Of a stretch of 64,000 nucleotides of DNA, positions 9,200-17,635 are shown one piece after another (positions within the stretch are counted from its first letter, which is position 1; each line of letters opens with the position of its first letter). The notes below the pieces were generated by a model. That model worked only from the letters and a program-made list of their open reading frames with translations, did no database searches and was not told the origin of the DNA. Both the position numbers and the translations under genes were made by a program. The DNA is from Halopenitus persicus (GTDB lineage: Archaea > Halobacteriota > Halobacteria > Halobacteriales > Haloferacaceae). The stretch covers positions 62,001-126,000 of the forward strand of contig NZ_FNPC01000003.1 of assembly GCF_900107205.1 (NCBI RefSeq), read 5' to 3'.

Positions 9200-10483
9200 A
9201 TGACGGAGACCGTGCTGTTGGTCGGCGGCGGCGGACGCGAACACGCGATCGCCCGTGCGCTCGCGCCGGACTGTGCGCTTCACGCGTGCGCGAGCAATCG
9301 GAACCCGGGAATCGCCCGGCTCGCGGACGGGTTCGAGACCCTCTCCGAGACGGACACGGCGGCGATCGTCGAGTACGCCGAGTCGATCGCGGCGGACGCG
9401 GCCGTGATCGGTCCCGAGTCGGCGCTGGCGGCCGGGGCGGCCGACGCCCTCGAGGAGGCGGGCGTGTACACGTTCGGGCCGACCCGTGATGCGGCGCGGA
9501 TCGAGACGGACAAGGCCTATCAGCGGCGGTTTATGCGTGACAACGACGTTCCGGGCTGTCCGGACTTCGCGACGTTCACCGATATGGAAGCCGCCTGCGA
9601 GTACATCGACGACTACGACGGCGACCTCGCGGTCAAGCCCGCCGGATTGACCGGCGGCAAGGGCGTGAAGGTGATCGGCGACCAGGTCACCGCCGCCGAG
9701 GCGAAGGCGTACCTCCGGGACTCCGAGTACGACCGCGTCGTGTTGGAGGAACGACTGGTCGGCGAGGAGTTCACGATCCAGGCGTTCGTCGCCAACGGCG
9801 ACGTGCGGACGACTCCGGCGGTTCAGGACCACAAGCGCGCCTACGAGGGCGACGAGGGGCCGAACACGGGCGGGATGGGATCGTACTCCGACGCCGGATA
9901 CTCGCTGCCGTTTATGGCCGAGGGGGACTACGCCGCCGCCGTCGAGATCATCGAGGCGGTCGTCGAGGCGCTTCCCGAGTACACGGGCGTTCTCTACGGG
10001 CAGTTTATGCTCACCGCCGAGGGTCCGAAGGTGGTCGAGTTCAACGCCCGCTTCGGCGACCCCGAGGCGATGAACACGCTGCCGGTGCTCGAGACGCCGT
10101 TCATCGACGTGATCACGGCGGCCCGCGACGGCGAGGAACTCCCGGAGCTGTCCTTCGCCGACCGAGCGACCGTCTGCAAGTACGCCGTTCCGGACGGCTA
10201 TCCGACCGACCCCGACGCGGGCGCCCGCATCGAGGTCGACGAGGGGAGCGTCGGGGACGCGCTGTTGTTCTACGCCAGCGTCGACGAGCGGGCGGACGGC
10301 CTCTACACGACGACCTCGCGCGCCTTCGCCGTGGTCGGCCTCGGCGCGTCGATCACGGAGGCCGAATCGGTCGCGTCGGAGGCGCTGTCAGCCGCGGGCG
10401 ATCGCGTCCGGATCCGCCACGACGTCGGCACGGCGTCGCTCATCGACCGGCGGATCGAGCATATGAACGCGCTGCGGGAGTGA
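9200..10483 (+). CDS. purD: Phosphoribosylamine-glycine ligase
   Basis: 427 residues. ATP-grasp enzyme of purine synthesis that joins glycine to phosphoribosylamine (GAR synthetase). The N-terminus TETVLLVGGGGREHAIARAL is the family signature. The ATP-grasp core includes AVKPAGLTGGKGVKVI (about 143-158) and EFNARFGDPEAM (about 275-286). It is probably transcribed without a leader from the box at 9169. Another purine gene, purL, is at 38560, so the pathway genes are dispersed. Confidence 0.97.
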   Translation: MTETVLLVGGGGREHAIARALAPDCALHACASNRNPGIARLADGFETLSETDTAAIVEYAESIAADAAVIGPESALAAGAADALEEAGVYTFGPTRDAARIETDKAYQRRFMRDNDVPGCPDFATFTDMEAACEYIDDYDGDLAVKPAGLTGGKGVKVIGDQVTAAEAKAYLRDSEYDRVVLEERLVGEEFTIQAFVANGDVRTTPAVQDHKRAYEGDEGPNTGGMGSYSDAGYSLPFMAEGDYAAAVEIIEAVVEALPEYTGVLYGQFMLTAEGPKVVEFNARFGDPEAMNTLPVLETPFIDVITAARDGEELPELSFADRATVCKYAVPDGYPTDPDAGARIEVDEGSVGDALLFYASVDERADGLYTTTSRAFAVVGLGASITEAESVASEALSAAGDRVRIRHDVGTASLIDRRIEHMNALRE

Positions 10484-10806
10484 GGAGCTCCGAACGGAAC
10501 GGCGGTGACGCCGTCGCTCACCGGATGGTGCGAACAGGTGACGCCTCCGTCGCGATCGATGCTCCCGAACTCGCCGGAGCGATTCGAAATCGCCCGACCG
10601 ATGGAACGACGGACTGGATCCACGACGGCGCGTCACGCACCCGCCTCGACCGCCCTGGGCGATCGGTTCAGCTCACGCGGTCGGGTGCGTCGGCATCCCG
10701 TTTGAACGTCGGGAGATCGAGGCCGTCCAGCGAACGGCGTGCAGCGGGATCGGCGAGGGCAACCGTGAGCGCGAGGTCTTTAACCGCGGGGGGCGGATCG
10801 GCTGGC
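10484..10806. other. 323-nt intergenic stretch between purD and the acyltransferase gene
   Basis: Open frames here have no recognisable domain and no promoter-spaced start. The stretch is somewhat richer in mixed repeats than coding DNA, but I see no array. The only supported element is a ctttaacc box at about 10774-10781, which serves the GTG start at 10807. Confidence 0.4.
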
Positions 10807-11436
10807 GTGAGCGACGACGATCACCGCCGGGACGAAACGCGCCCCTCGGAGACCGACCGCGACGAGGAAGCGGCCGCGACGCGTCGCCGGAACCGATTGG
10901 ATCGGGTCGCGACGCCCGGGCCACGCAACTCCCTGTGGTCGTGGCCGGACGCGAAGTCCCCGCTGGTCGTCGTCAGGAACTATCTCGTGATCCTCCTGTG
11001 CCGGATCTCGCCGAGCCTCCGGCTCAAGAACTGGCTGCTGCGGCGGATCGGGGTCTCGGTCGGCGCCGGCGTCTCCTGGGGGCTGGAGTCGACGCCGGAC
11101 GTCTTCTGGCCGGAACGGATCACGGTCGAGTCGGACGCGATCGTCGGCTACGACGCGACGCTGCTGTGTCACGAGTTCCTCCAGGACGAGTACCGGCTCG
11201 GCGACGTGGTGATACGGCGGCGCGCGATGATCGGCGCGGGCGCGATCGTGTTGCCCGGCGTGACGGTCGGGGAGGGAGCCCGGGTCGCCGCCAACTCGCT
11301 GGTGACCGAGGACGTGCCGGCCGGAACGACCGTCGCCGGCGTGCCGGCGGAGGTCGTCTCCGAGCGGGCGGGCGGGCCCGACTTAGGGGAAGCGAACGCG
11401 GAGCAGTCAGCGAAGCCCGACAGAGCCGCGAAGTAA
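10807..11436 (+). CDS. Left-handed beta-helix (hexapeptide) acyltransferase
   Basis: 209 residues from a GTG chosen because a TATA-like box lies about 27 nt upstream and the conserved part starts soon after. The first 30 residues are charged linker, then NYLVILLCRISPSLRLKNWL anchors a hexapeptide-repeat domain. Repeats such as VVIRRRAMIGAGAIVLPGVT and VGEGARVAANSLVTEDVPAG form the left-handed helix, ending in the family VAGVPAEVV. O- or N-acetyl transfer to a sugar or similar acceptor is the family activity; the substrate is unknown. Longer in-frame extensions back to 10480 look non-coding. Confidence 0.85.
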   Translation: MSDDDHRRDETRPSETDRDEEAAATRRRNRLDRVATPGPRNSLWSWPDAKSPLVVVRNYLVILLCRISPSLRLKNWLLRRIGVSVGAGVSWGLESTPDVFWPERITVESDAIVGYDATLLCHEFLQDEYRLGDVVIRRRAMIGAGAIVLPGVTVGEGARVAANSLVTEDVPAGTTVAGVPAEVVSERAGGPDLGEANAEQSAKPDRAAK

Positions 11437-11465
11437 CGTGCGATCGGACGGACGCATCGTCACGG

Positions 11466-12272
11466 TTAGTTCCGGATGCGGACGATCCCGTCGCGGAACA
11501 CGACGTGGTTCGGCAGGACGTGTTCCTCGCCGTCGGTCTCGATGTGCGTGACGAACAGGTCGACCTCCTGGACGATCCCGCGGCGGTCCGCGACCTTCAC
11601 CTCGTCGCCGATCCCGTAGGGCTGCCGGAGCAGGAGGAACACGCCCGCCGCGGCGGCCGCGAGCAGGTCCTTCGTCGCGAGTGCGGTGAGCACGACGAGC
11701 GCGAACGCGTACGCCGCAAGCAACACGATCAGCGCGAGGGTCGCGACGCCGATCTGGTCGAGCGCGATCAGGCTCGCGACGTAGACGACGCTGTATTTCG
11801 CGACCGTTGATATCACGCCGGTCTCGGGGAGTTTGATCCCGCGGAGGCGCTCGGCGACGTACAGTTCGACCTTGTCGCCGACCACGATCCCGACGATCAA
11901 CACGACGATCGCGATGAACAGTCGCGGAACGAACGTGGCGATGTCGCCCCAGAAGAGTTCGGTATACTGGATGTCGGCGACCGAGAGCGCGGTGAGCACG
12001 GCGATCCCGACGATGAAGTAGTTCGAGAGCTTCGCGATGATGGTCACCGTCGAGAGCCCGAACTCGCGGGCGGTCCGCTCGAAGGCGGTCCCCTCGGTCG
12101 ACTCCGGAACGCCGGCGCGCTCGAGCAGCCGTCGGTTGATCACCTCGACCGCGTAGCCGGCGACGATGCCGAAGATCACGATGAACAGCGCGAGCCAGAC
12201 CCGGGGCGGGACGAGGCCGAGCACCTCGACCGCCGTTTCCCGGGCGCTGAGCGGGAGCACGGTCCGGACCAT
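11466..12272 (-). CDS. MscS-family mechanosensitive channel, DacZ-linked
   Basis: 268 residues. Transmembrane helices are at about 22-42, 85-105, 118-138 and 160-195, then the MscS pore-beta region (LRQPYGIGDEVKVADRRGIV, about 218-237) and a short beta domain. The usual large cytoplasmic C-terminal cage is missing; the protein ends at ...DGIVRIRN. The gene overlaps the end of dacZ by one base (12272). The pairing suggests the channel works in osmotic release controlled by, or coordinated with, c-di-AMP. Confidence 0.9.
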   Translation of the reverse strand: MVRTVLPLSARETAVEVLGLVPPRVWLALFIVIFGIVAGYAVEVINRRLLERAGVPESTEGTAFERTAREFGLSTVTIIAKLSNYFIVGIAVLTALSVADIQYTELFWGDIATFVPRLFIAIVVLIVGIVVGDKVELYVAERLRGIKLPETGVISTVAKYSVVYVASLIALDQIGVATLALIVLLAAYAFALVVLTALATKDLLAAAAAGVFLLLRQPYGIGDEVKVADRRGIVQEVDLFVTHIETDGEEHVLPNHVVFRDGIVRIRN

Positions 12273-13084
12273 CAGTACGCCTCCGGGTCGACCTCGAGGA
12301 TGAGCCGTCCGCCCTTGAACGCTCGAACGAGTCCGTCGGACTCCGAGAGCACGATCGCGGTCGCGTTCGTGTCACGGGTGATCGCGCCGGCGGCCATGTG
12401 TCGCGCGCCCAGTCCCTTCGGGATGTCGACGCCCTCGGCGGCGGGCTCGAGGTAGCGGTACGCGGAGACGATCTTGCCCGAGTCGGAGATGACGAACGCG
12501 CCGTCGAGCCGGGAGAACTCCTTCAACATCACGTTCACGATCGGGTCGCCGACGTGGACGTGGCTCTTCTCGAAGGGGTTGTAGCTGAGCGGGCGCGATT
12601 TGTTCATCACCTTGCCGGCGTCCCCGACGACGAACAGCGCGCCGACCGGCTTCCCCTTCTGCCCCTTCTTGCCCAGCTCGATCGCCACCTCGAAGACGTC
12701 CCGGATCACGCCGGGCTCCGCTCGCGAGTCGACGAACAGGTCGTAGATCCCCGACCCCATGTCCTCGGTCGCGCGGACCCGGATCACCGAGTCCGCGTCG
12801 TCGTCGTCGAACACCGACACCGAACAGGCGATCGCGTCGCCCGTCTCGACGATCCCGTTCTCGATGGCGCCCTCGACGCCGAACCGGATCCGGTCGCGAA
12901 CGTTGTCGAACTCAAGGGGGAGCTCGACGAACGTGTCGGCGTCGACCGCGTTCTCCGTGTCGACGACGACGACGTCGACGTCCGCCTCGCGGAACCGCTG
13001 GTGAAACGATCCGCTCGGGGAAAACAGGAAGACGCCGTCGACGTCGGCGACGACGTCGTCGAGGAGGTCGGTGAGGGTGGACAT
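12272..13084 (-). CDS. dacZ: Diadenylate cyclase DacZ (c-di-AMP synthase)
   Basis: 270 residues. The C-terminal DAC (DisA_N) domain has the catalytic DGA motif at 194-196 (RLDGAFVISD) and GARHMAAGAIT at 226-236, equivalent to the RHR region. It makes c-di-AMP from two ATP. The N-terminal ~120 residues are the archaeal regulatory domain. DacZ is established as the c-di-AMP synthase of Haloferax volcanii, where levels are tightly controlled and linked to osmostress. The MscS gene downstream fits that role. The promoter is the gtatataaag element at 13108-13117, read on the minus strand. Confidence 0.94.
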   Translation of the reverse strand: MSTLTDLLDDVVADVDGVFLFSPSGSFHQRFREADVDVVVVDTENAVDADTFVELPLEFDNVRDRIRFGVEGAIENGIVETGDAIACSVSVFDDDDADSVIRVRATEDMGSGIYDLFVDSRAEPGVIRDVFEVAIELGKKGQKGKPVGALFVVGDAGKVMNKSRPLSYNPFEKSHVHVGDPIVNVMLKEFSRLDGAFVISDSGKIVSAYRYLEPAAEGVDIPKGLGARHMAAGAITRDTNATAIVLSESDGLVRAFKGGRLILEVDPEAY

Positions 13085-13107
13085 CGTTATTTAAATCGTC
13101 CGAGGCC

Positions 13108-13117
13108 GTATATAAAG
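13108..13117 (-). promoter_or_regulatory. dacZ-mscS TATA box
   Basis: Reverse-strand ctttatatac lies about 25-33 nt before the dacZ ATG (13082-13084). An ATTTAAAT palindrome at 13088-13095 lies between the box and the start. Confidence 0.6.
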
Positions 13118-13210
13118 CAGTTGTGCCGTCGTCACGCGCCCGTCGGACGCGGATCGGGATGCTCTCGGCCCGTCGGCGAGCGTGCGCTCGGTCGTGTCGA
13201 ACTCGTGACC

Positions 13211-13252
13211 GGTTGGGTCGGAGCAACTCGCGGTTGGGTCGGAGCAACTCAC
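13211..13252. repeat. Two 21-bp direct repeats overlapping the ABC ATPase stop codon
   Basis: ggttgggtcggagcaactc occurs at 13211 and 13232. The second copy runs through the stop codon of the ABC ATPase gene (TCA at 13249-13251 on the plus strand); the first lies just beyond it. Confidence 0.8.
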
Positions 13253-13962
13253 AGTCCGAGCGCGTCCGTGACCCGTTTGCGGGTCTCGATCAGCCGGTCG
13301 TCGGTCCGCTCGCGGGGGCGATCGAGGGGGACGTTCACGTTCTCGACGACGGTGCCGGGCTGGCCGCCGAGCACGACGACCCGGTCGGCGAGGTAGACAG
13401 CCTCCTCGACGTCGTGGGTGACGAGGACGACGGTCGCGTCGACGTCGTCCCGGACGTCGAGCAGGAACTCCTGTTGCTCGACCTTCGTCAGCGCGTCGAG
13501 CGCGCTGAACGGTTCGTCGAGGAGGAGGGCCTGCGGCTCGTAGGCCAGCCCACGTGCGAGCGCGACGCGCTGGGCCATTCCCCCGGAGAGCTCCTCGGGG
13601 AGCGCCGTCTCGAAGCCGTCCAGCCCGACGCGGGCGATCAGGTCGTCGACGCGGTCGTCGGCGACCGACCCCTCGAAGCCGAGCCTGACGTTCTCCCGGA
13701 CGGTCGCCCACGGGAGCAGACGGGGATCCTGAAAGACCACGCCCACGTCGTCGCTGCCGCCGGCGTCCACGGGCGTTCCGTCGACCGACGCCGTGCCGTC
13801 GAATCCGGACTCGAGACCGGCGAGCACGCGCAGTAGGGTGCTCTTGCCGCAGCCGGAGGGGCCGACGACCGAGACGAACTCGCCGTCGTCGGCCGCGAAG
13901 TCGACGTCGCGCAGCGCGACCGTCTCGTCGTACGCCTTGGTGAGCGAGCGCGTTTCGAGCAT
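13249..13962 (-). CDS. ABC transporter ATP-binding protein (SsuB/TauB/NrtD type)
   Basis: 237 residues. Walker A GPSGCGKST at about 35-43, signature LSGGMAQRVALARGL at about 127-141, Walker B LLLDEPFSALD, and the H-loop VTHDVEEA. This sequence type powers uptake of sulfonates, taurine, nitrate or related small anions. It is the third gene of a minus-strand operon: binding protein, permease, ATPase, with spacings of 0 to 2 nt. Confidence 0.92.
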   Translation of the reverse strand: MLETRSLTKAYDETVALRDVDFAADDGEFVSVVGPSGCGKSTLLRVLAGLESGFDGTASVDGTPVDAGGSDDVGVVFQDPRLLPWATVRENVRLGFEGSVADDRVDDLIARVGLDGFETALPEELSGGMAQRVALARGLAYEPQALLLDEPFSALDALTKVEQQEFLLDVRDDVDATVVLVTHDVEEAVYLADRVVVLGGQPGTVVENVNVPLDRPRERTDDRLIETRKRVTDALGL

Positions 13963-13963
13963 C

Positions 13964-14794
13964 TTACCCCCAGTAGACGAGCCGCTTCTGAAGCGCCTTC
14001 ACGCCGATATCGGAGAGGTTTCCGAGGAACGCGAACAGCAGGATCGAGCCGACGATGATGTCGGGGCGAGCCAGCACTCGGCCGTCGCTCAACAGGAAGC
14101 CGAGTCCCTGGCTGGCGGCGATGAGCTCGGCCGCGACCACGAACATCCACGCCAGTCCGACCCCGCCGCGAACGCCGACCAGCAGGCTCGGCAGGGCCGC
14201 GGGGAAGATGACGCGTCGGAGCGTCTCGAGCCGGCCGACGTCGTAGACCTCCACGACCTCGAGGAGGTCCTCGTCGATCCCCTGAATGCCCGTCGAGAGG
14301 TTGAGGTACACCGGGAAGAACGCGCCCAGCGCGATGAGCGTCACCTTCGCGCTCTCGCCGATGCCGAACCACAGGAGGAACAGCGGGACCCACGCCAGCG
14401 AGGGAATGTTCTTCAGGCTCTGGAGGAGGGGATCCAGCAGATCGTTCGCGAGCCCGAACAGTCCGGTGAGCGTCCCGAAGAGGATCCCGGCGCTCACGCC
14501 GAAGAGCACGCCGAACGCGACGCGCTGAATGGTGACGCTGAGATGACCCCACAGCTCCCCGGAGGCGCCCATCGCCACGAACGTCGTCAGGACGGTCGCC
14601 GGGGCGGGAAGCTGATGGGGTTGGAAGACGCCCCCGGCCACGAGGAAGTGCCAGCAGACCACGAGCAGCCCGGGCACGACGAATCCGAGCACGCTGCGCG
14701 GAGAGACCGGCGTGGTCGGCGTGTGGTCACGGAGCCACGCCGCCAGGCGTTCGCCGGTCGCGGTCGCGCCGTCGTGGTCCTCCACCGTCGCCAT
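13964..14794 (-). CDS. ABC transporter permease (SsuC/TauC type)
   Basis: 276 residues with six or more transmembrane helices, starting with one at about 36-52 (RSVLGFVVPGLLVVCWHFLV). The coupling loop EAA-like segment GIDEDLLEVVEVYDVGRLET is near 163-182. It belongs to the binding-protein-dependent transport permease family. Its start overlaps the stop of the binding-protein gene at 14794, so the genes are coupled. Confidence 0.92.
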   Translation of the reverse strand: MATVEDHDGATATGERLAAWLRDHTPTTPVSPRSVLGFVVPGLLVVCWHFLVAGGVFQPHQLPAPATVLTTFVAMGASGELWGHLSVTIQRVAFGVLFGVSAGILFGTLTGLFGLANDLLDPLLQSLKNIPSLAWVPLFLLWFGIGESAKVTLIALGAFFPVYLNLSTGIQGIDEDLLEVVEVYDVGRLETLRRVIFPAALPSLLVGVRGGVGLAWMFVVAAELIAASQGLGFLLSDGRVLARPDIIVGSILLFAFLGNLSDIGVKALQKRLVYWG

Positions 14795-15846
14795 CAGTTC
14801 ACCACCTCACTGGCAGTCTCGGAGTCGATCAGCTCGTCGATCCGTGCCTGGAGGTCGGCGTCGGGCTGGACCATCCCCTCCTCCTTGAGGATGGGCGCCA
14901 GCGTCGACAGGAGCTCGCGGTGCTGCTCGCCCGGGAGCGCGGTCGAGAGGTCGTTCCGCTCGATGAACACGCGCTCGGCGACCGCTTGGGACATGTCCGA
15001 CTCGGCGGCCAGGATCGACGCCGTCTCCTGAGGGTTCTCGAGCGCCCACTGGCGCCCGCGTTCGTAGGTCTCCAGGACGCGGCGCGCGTCCTCGGGGTGG
15101 TCCTCGAGGAAGCCCTCGAGCACGTTGAGGAACCCGTAGGTGTTGAAGTCGGGCTCCCGGAAGAACAGGTCGACGTCGTGCTCCAGCTCCAACTCGGCCA
15201 TATGGGGGTCCAGGCCGGCCCACGCATCGACGTCATCCTGGACGAGCGCCGACTGGCCGTCGGGGTGCTGGAGGTGCACGACCTCGACGTCGGACTCGGA
15301 GAGCCCTGCCGTCTCGAGCGCCTGCAGCAGGAAGAAGTACGGGTCGGTCCCCCGCGTCGCCGCGACGCGTTTGCCCTCCAGGTCCGCGACCGAGGAGATG
15401 CCCGAATCGGATTTGGCAACGAGCGCGGTCCATTCCGGCTTCGAGTAGATGTACGGCGTCCGGATCGGCACGCCGTTCGTTCGCGCGAGCAGCGCCGCGA
15501 TCCCGGCCGTCGAGGCGAACTCGGCGGATCCGCTCTGGGAGTACTCGTTGGCCTGGTTGCTCCCGAGGCTGAGCACCCACTCGATCGAGACGTCGTCGTC
15601 CGCGAACTCCTCCTCGAGCCAGCCGTGTTCCCGGAGCACGAGGCTGATCGGGTTGTAGTAGGCCCAATCGACCGTGATCGTCCGACCGCCGGACCCGCTC
15701 GATCCTCCGTTTCCGGACCCATCGTTCGAACCGCCGCCGTTACCTCCACCGTCGCCGTTTCCGGTCCCGCCGGTCGCGATGCAGCCCGCCGCAAGCGGTG
15801 TGGCGATCGTCGTCCCGGCCGCGGTGAGGAAGCGTCGTCGTTCCAT
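14794..15846 (-). CDS. ABC transporter substrate-binding lipoprotein (SsuA/NMT1-like)
   Basis: 350 residues. The signal MERRRFLTAAGTTIATPLAAGC is a Tat motif with a lipobox ending at Cys22. A Gly/Asn/Ser linker (about 24-55) follows, then a type II periplasmic-binding fold (VDWAYYNPISLVLREHGWLE; STAGIAALLARTNGV; VADLEGKRVAATRG). This is the architecture of aliphatic sulfonate/nitrate/taurine binding proteins. The substrate cannot be fixed from sequence. First gene of the operon; a reverse-strand cttatagg box at 15873-15880 is its likely promoter. Confidence 0.92.
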   Translation of the reverse strand: MERRRFLTAAGTTIATPLAAGCIATGGTGNGDGGGNGGGSNDGSGNGGSSGSGGRTITVDWAYYNPISLVLREHGWLEEEFADDDVSIEWVLSLGSNQANEYSQSGSAEFASTAGIAALLARTNGVPIRTPYIYSKPEWTALVAKSDSGISSVADLEGKRVAATRGTDPYFFLLQALETAGLSESDVEVVHLQHPDGQSALVQDDVDAWAGLDPHMAELELEHDVDLFFREPDFNTYGFLNVLEGFLEDHPEDARRVLETYERGRQWALENPQETASILAAESDMSQAVAERVFIERNDLSTALPGEQHRELLSTLAPILKEEGMVQPDADLQARIDELIDSETASEVVN

Positions 15847-16154
15847 CGTGTCCCCACGTACCGACCGTATCCCCTATAAGCTATGCATAAACGGAATATT
15901 TCGTCGCAGCTATGATGTTTAATAGTAATATCCGGGTCGGAGGTCATCGACGGAAAACGCGCGAACGCGGTGTTCGGGGGTCGACTCACCGGGATATGCG
16001 GGTGTATGGGAGTATCAACCATCCGATCGCGTCCGAACGGCCGCGTTCCGAAAACCGGACATCGTGTCCGCTATCCGGGACGCCCGGGTCGCTCGGGGCG
16101 TTCGTCTCGTTGCCGTCCCTTCGTCCCCGCAGTTCCCTCACGCTCCGGATCCCC
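15847..16154. other. 308-nt intergenic region upstream of the ABC operon
   Basis: It holds the operon promoter (cttatagg, minus strand, 15873-15880) inside an unusually AT-rich patch at 15870-15940 (ctatgcataaacgg, gatgtttaatagtaat). AT-rich patches are rare in this window and may mark regulator binding. The rest (15940-16154) is GC-rich, with no gene I can support, and leads into the 3' end of ychF. Confidence 0.5.
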
Positions 16155-17348
16155 TCACGGCCCCGCCGTCGAGACGATCTTGATCACGTCGCCCTCGGAC
16201 AGCTCGTGGTCCTCGCCGATCCGGCGGCTCGAGCGCGCGTCGATCGCGTGGAGGTAGCCCTCGCCGATGTCGGAGTGAACGGCGTATGCGAGGTCCTTCG
16301 GGGTCGCGCCCGCCCGGAGCAGGAACGCGTCGGGAAGGACGTTCCCGCGGGCGTCGGTCCACTTCGCGGCGTCCTGTACGGGATAGGCGGTAAATCGGTC
16401 GAGCCGGTCGTACACTGCCGTGTTCAGCGCCGTCTGGACGCCGGTGCCCTCGAACGCGTCCATCACGTCGCGGATCCCCTCGAGCCCCTCGCGCTGGCTC
16501 TCGGAGACGGCGTCGTCGTCGACGATCTCGAAGTCCGGGTCGCCCGGATCGTACGCGACGATGCCGGCCTCGGCGGCTCGCCTGAGTCCGAGCTCGCCGT
16601 CCGCGGCCGCGAACACCACCGGCTGGTCGGTTTCCTCCCGAAGCCGGTCGATGTGCTCTTGGGGCGCCACGTCGGCCTTGTTGGCGACCACGACGATGGG
16701 CTTGGTCCGGCGGCGGAGGGACCGAGCCAATCGCTCGCGGTCCGCGTCCGCCCACTTAAAGGGATCGGCCGGATACTCGACCGACCGGAGGACCGCCGTC
16801 ACGTCCGCCGCGGTCGCGCCGAACCCCGTGAGCAGGTCGGTGAGCGCCTCCTCGAGGTCGAAGTCGGGCGACCGGGACTTCCGCTCGACGCTCTCCCAGT
16901 TGCGGTCGATGATCCCCGCCAGCCAGAGGTCCATCTCGCGTTCGATGAAGTCGACGTCCTCGAGCGGGTCGTGGCTCCCGACCGGGACCGGCTCGCCCTC
17001 CGCGTCGGTTCCTCCGGAGGCGTCGACCACGTTGAGGATGACGTCCGCGTTCGTCAGCTCGTCGAGGAACTGGTTGCCCAGCCCCTTCCCCTCGTGGGCG
17101 CCGGGCACGAGCCCGGCCACGTCGAGGAGCTCGACCGGGACGTACCGCTTCCCGTCGCGGCAGTTCTCCGCCCCGCACCGCTCCTCGCGGTCCAGACACG
17201 GACACTCGGTGCGGACGTGCGTGACTCCGCGGTTGGCGTCGATGGTCGTGAACGGGTAGTTCGCGACGTCGACGTCGGCCATCGTCGCGGCCGTATACAG
17301 GGTGGATTTCCCCGCGTTCGGCTTCCCCGCGAGCGCGACCGTGATCAT
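16155..17348 (-). CDS. ychF: YchF/OLA1-family P-loop ATPase/GTPase
   Basis: 397 residues. G1 motif GKPNAGKST at about 8-16, then PFTTIDANRGV; G3-like LLDVAGLVPGAHEGKGLGNQ at about 75-94; NKAD at about 214. A C-terminal TGS domain (VLPDAFLLRAGATPKDLAYAVH) ends the protein. The archaeal form has a Cys-rich insertion (CPCLDREERCGAENCRDGKR, about 50-69) that could bind zinc. The family binds ribosomes and hydrolyses ATP or GTP. The DUF5800-like gene lies immediately upstream (2-nt gap), probably one transcript. Confidence 0.94.
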   Translation of the reverse strand: MITVALAGKPNAGKSTLYTAATMADVDVANYPFTTIDANRGVTHVRTECPCLDREERCGAENCRDGKRYVPVELLDVAGLVPGAHEGKGLGNQFLDELTNADVILNVVDASGGTDAEGEPVPVGSHDPLEDVDFIEREMDLWLAGIIDRNWESVERKSRSPDFDLEEALTDLLTGFGATAADVTAVLRSVEYPADPFKWADADRERLARSLRRRTKPIVVVANKADVAPQEHIDRLREETDQPVVFAAADGELGLRRAAEAGIVAYDPGDPDFEIVDDDAVSESQREGLEGIRDVMDAFEGTGVQTALNTAVYDRLDRFTAYPVQDAAKWTDARGNVLPDAFLLRAGATPKDLAYAVHSDIGEGYLHAIDARSSRRIGEDHELSEGDVIKIVSTAGP

Positions 17349-17349
17349 C

Positions 17350-17556
17350 TCAGGCTCCCGCGAGCACGTCCCCGACGCGGCGCGGCTCCCCCGAGAGGTC
17401 GGGGTCCGACTCGACGATCTGGAGGATCTCGTGGTCGGTGACGTCCGGGTAGTCCTTCTCGATCGCCTCCTCGATCAGCTCGCGGTCCAGGCGGAACTCG
17501 GTCCCCTGATAAACGACGTCGACGCCGTCGTCCTCGATTGAAAGGATGGTGCTCAT
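17350..17556 (-). CDS. Small acidic haloarchaeal protein (DUF5800-like)
   Basis: 68 residues: MSTILSIEDDGVDVVYQG, then FRLDRELIEEAIEKDYPDVT, and an end with SGEPRRVGDVL. I recognise it from memory as DUF5800, a halobacterial family of unknown function. The start is the ATG at 17554-17556; longer upstream frames lack coding character. It ends 2 nt before the ychF ATG, suggesting co-transcription. Confidence 0.75.
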   Translation of the reverse strand: MSTILSIEDDGVDVVYQGTEFRLDRELIEEAIEKDYPDVTDHEILQIVESDPDLSGEPRRVGDVLAGA

Positions 17557-17635
17557 GGCCGATCCGAGGCGTGTCCCGCCTATAAGGGTGCGGCTCTCGG
17601 TCGACGGCGGATGCGGGGGCGTCGCTCGCGGTCGT

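Noticed and set aside
10505-10705. 66-codon frame between purD and the acyltransferase
   Set aside because: No ribosome or promoter signal at the right distance, and the composition is not like coding DNA of this genome.
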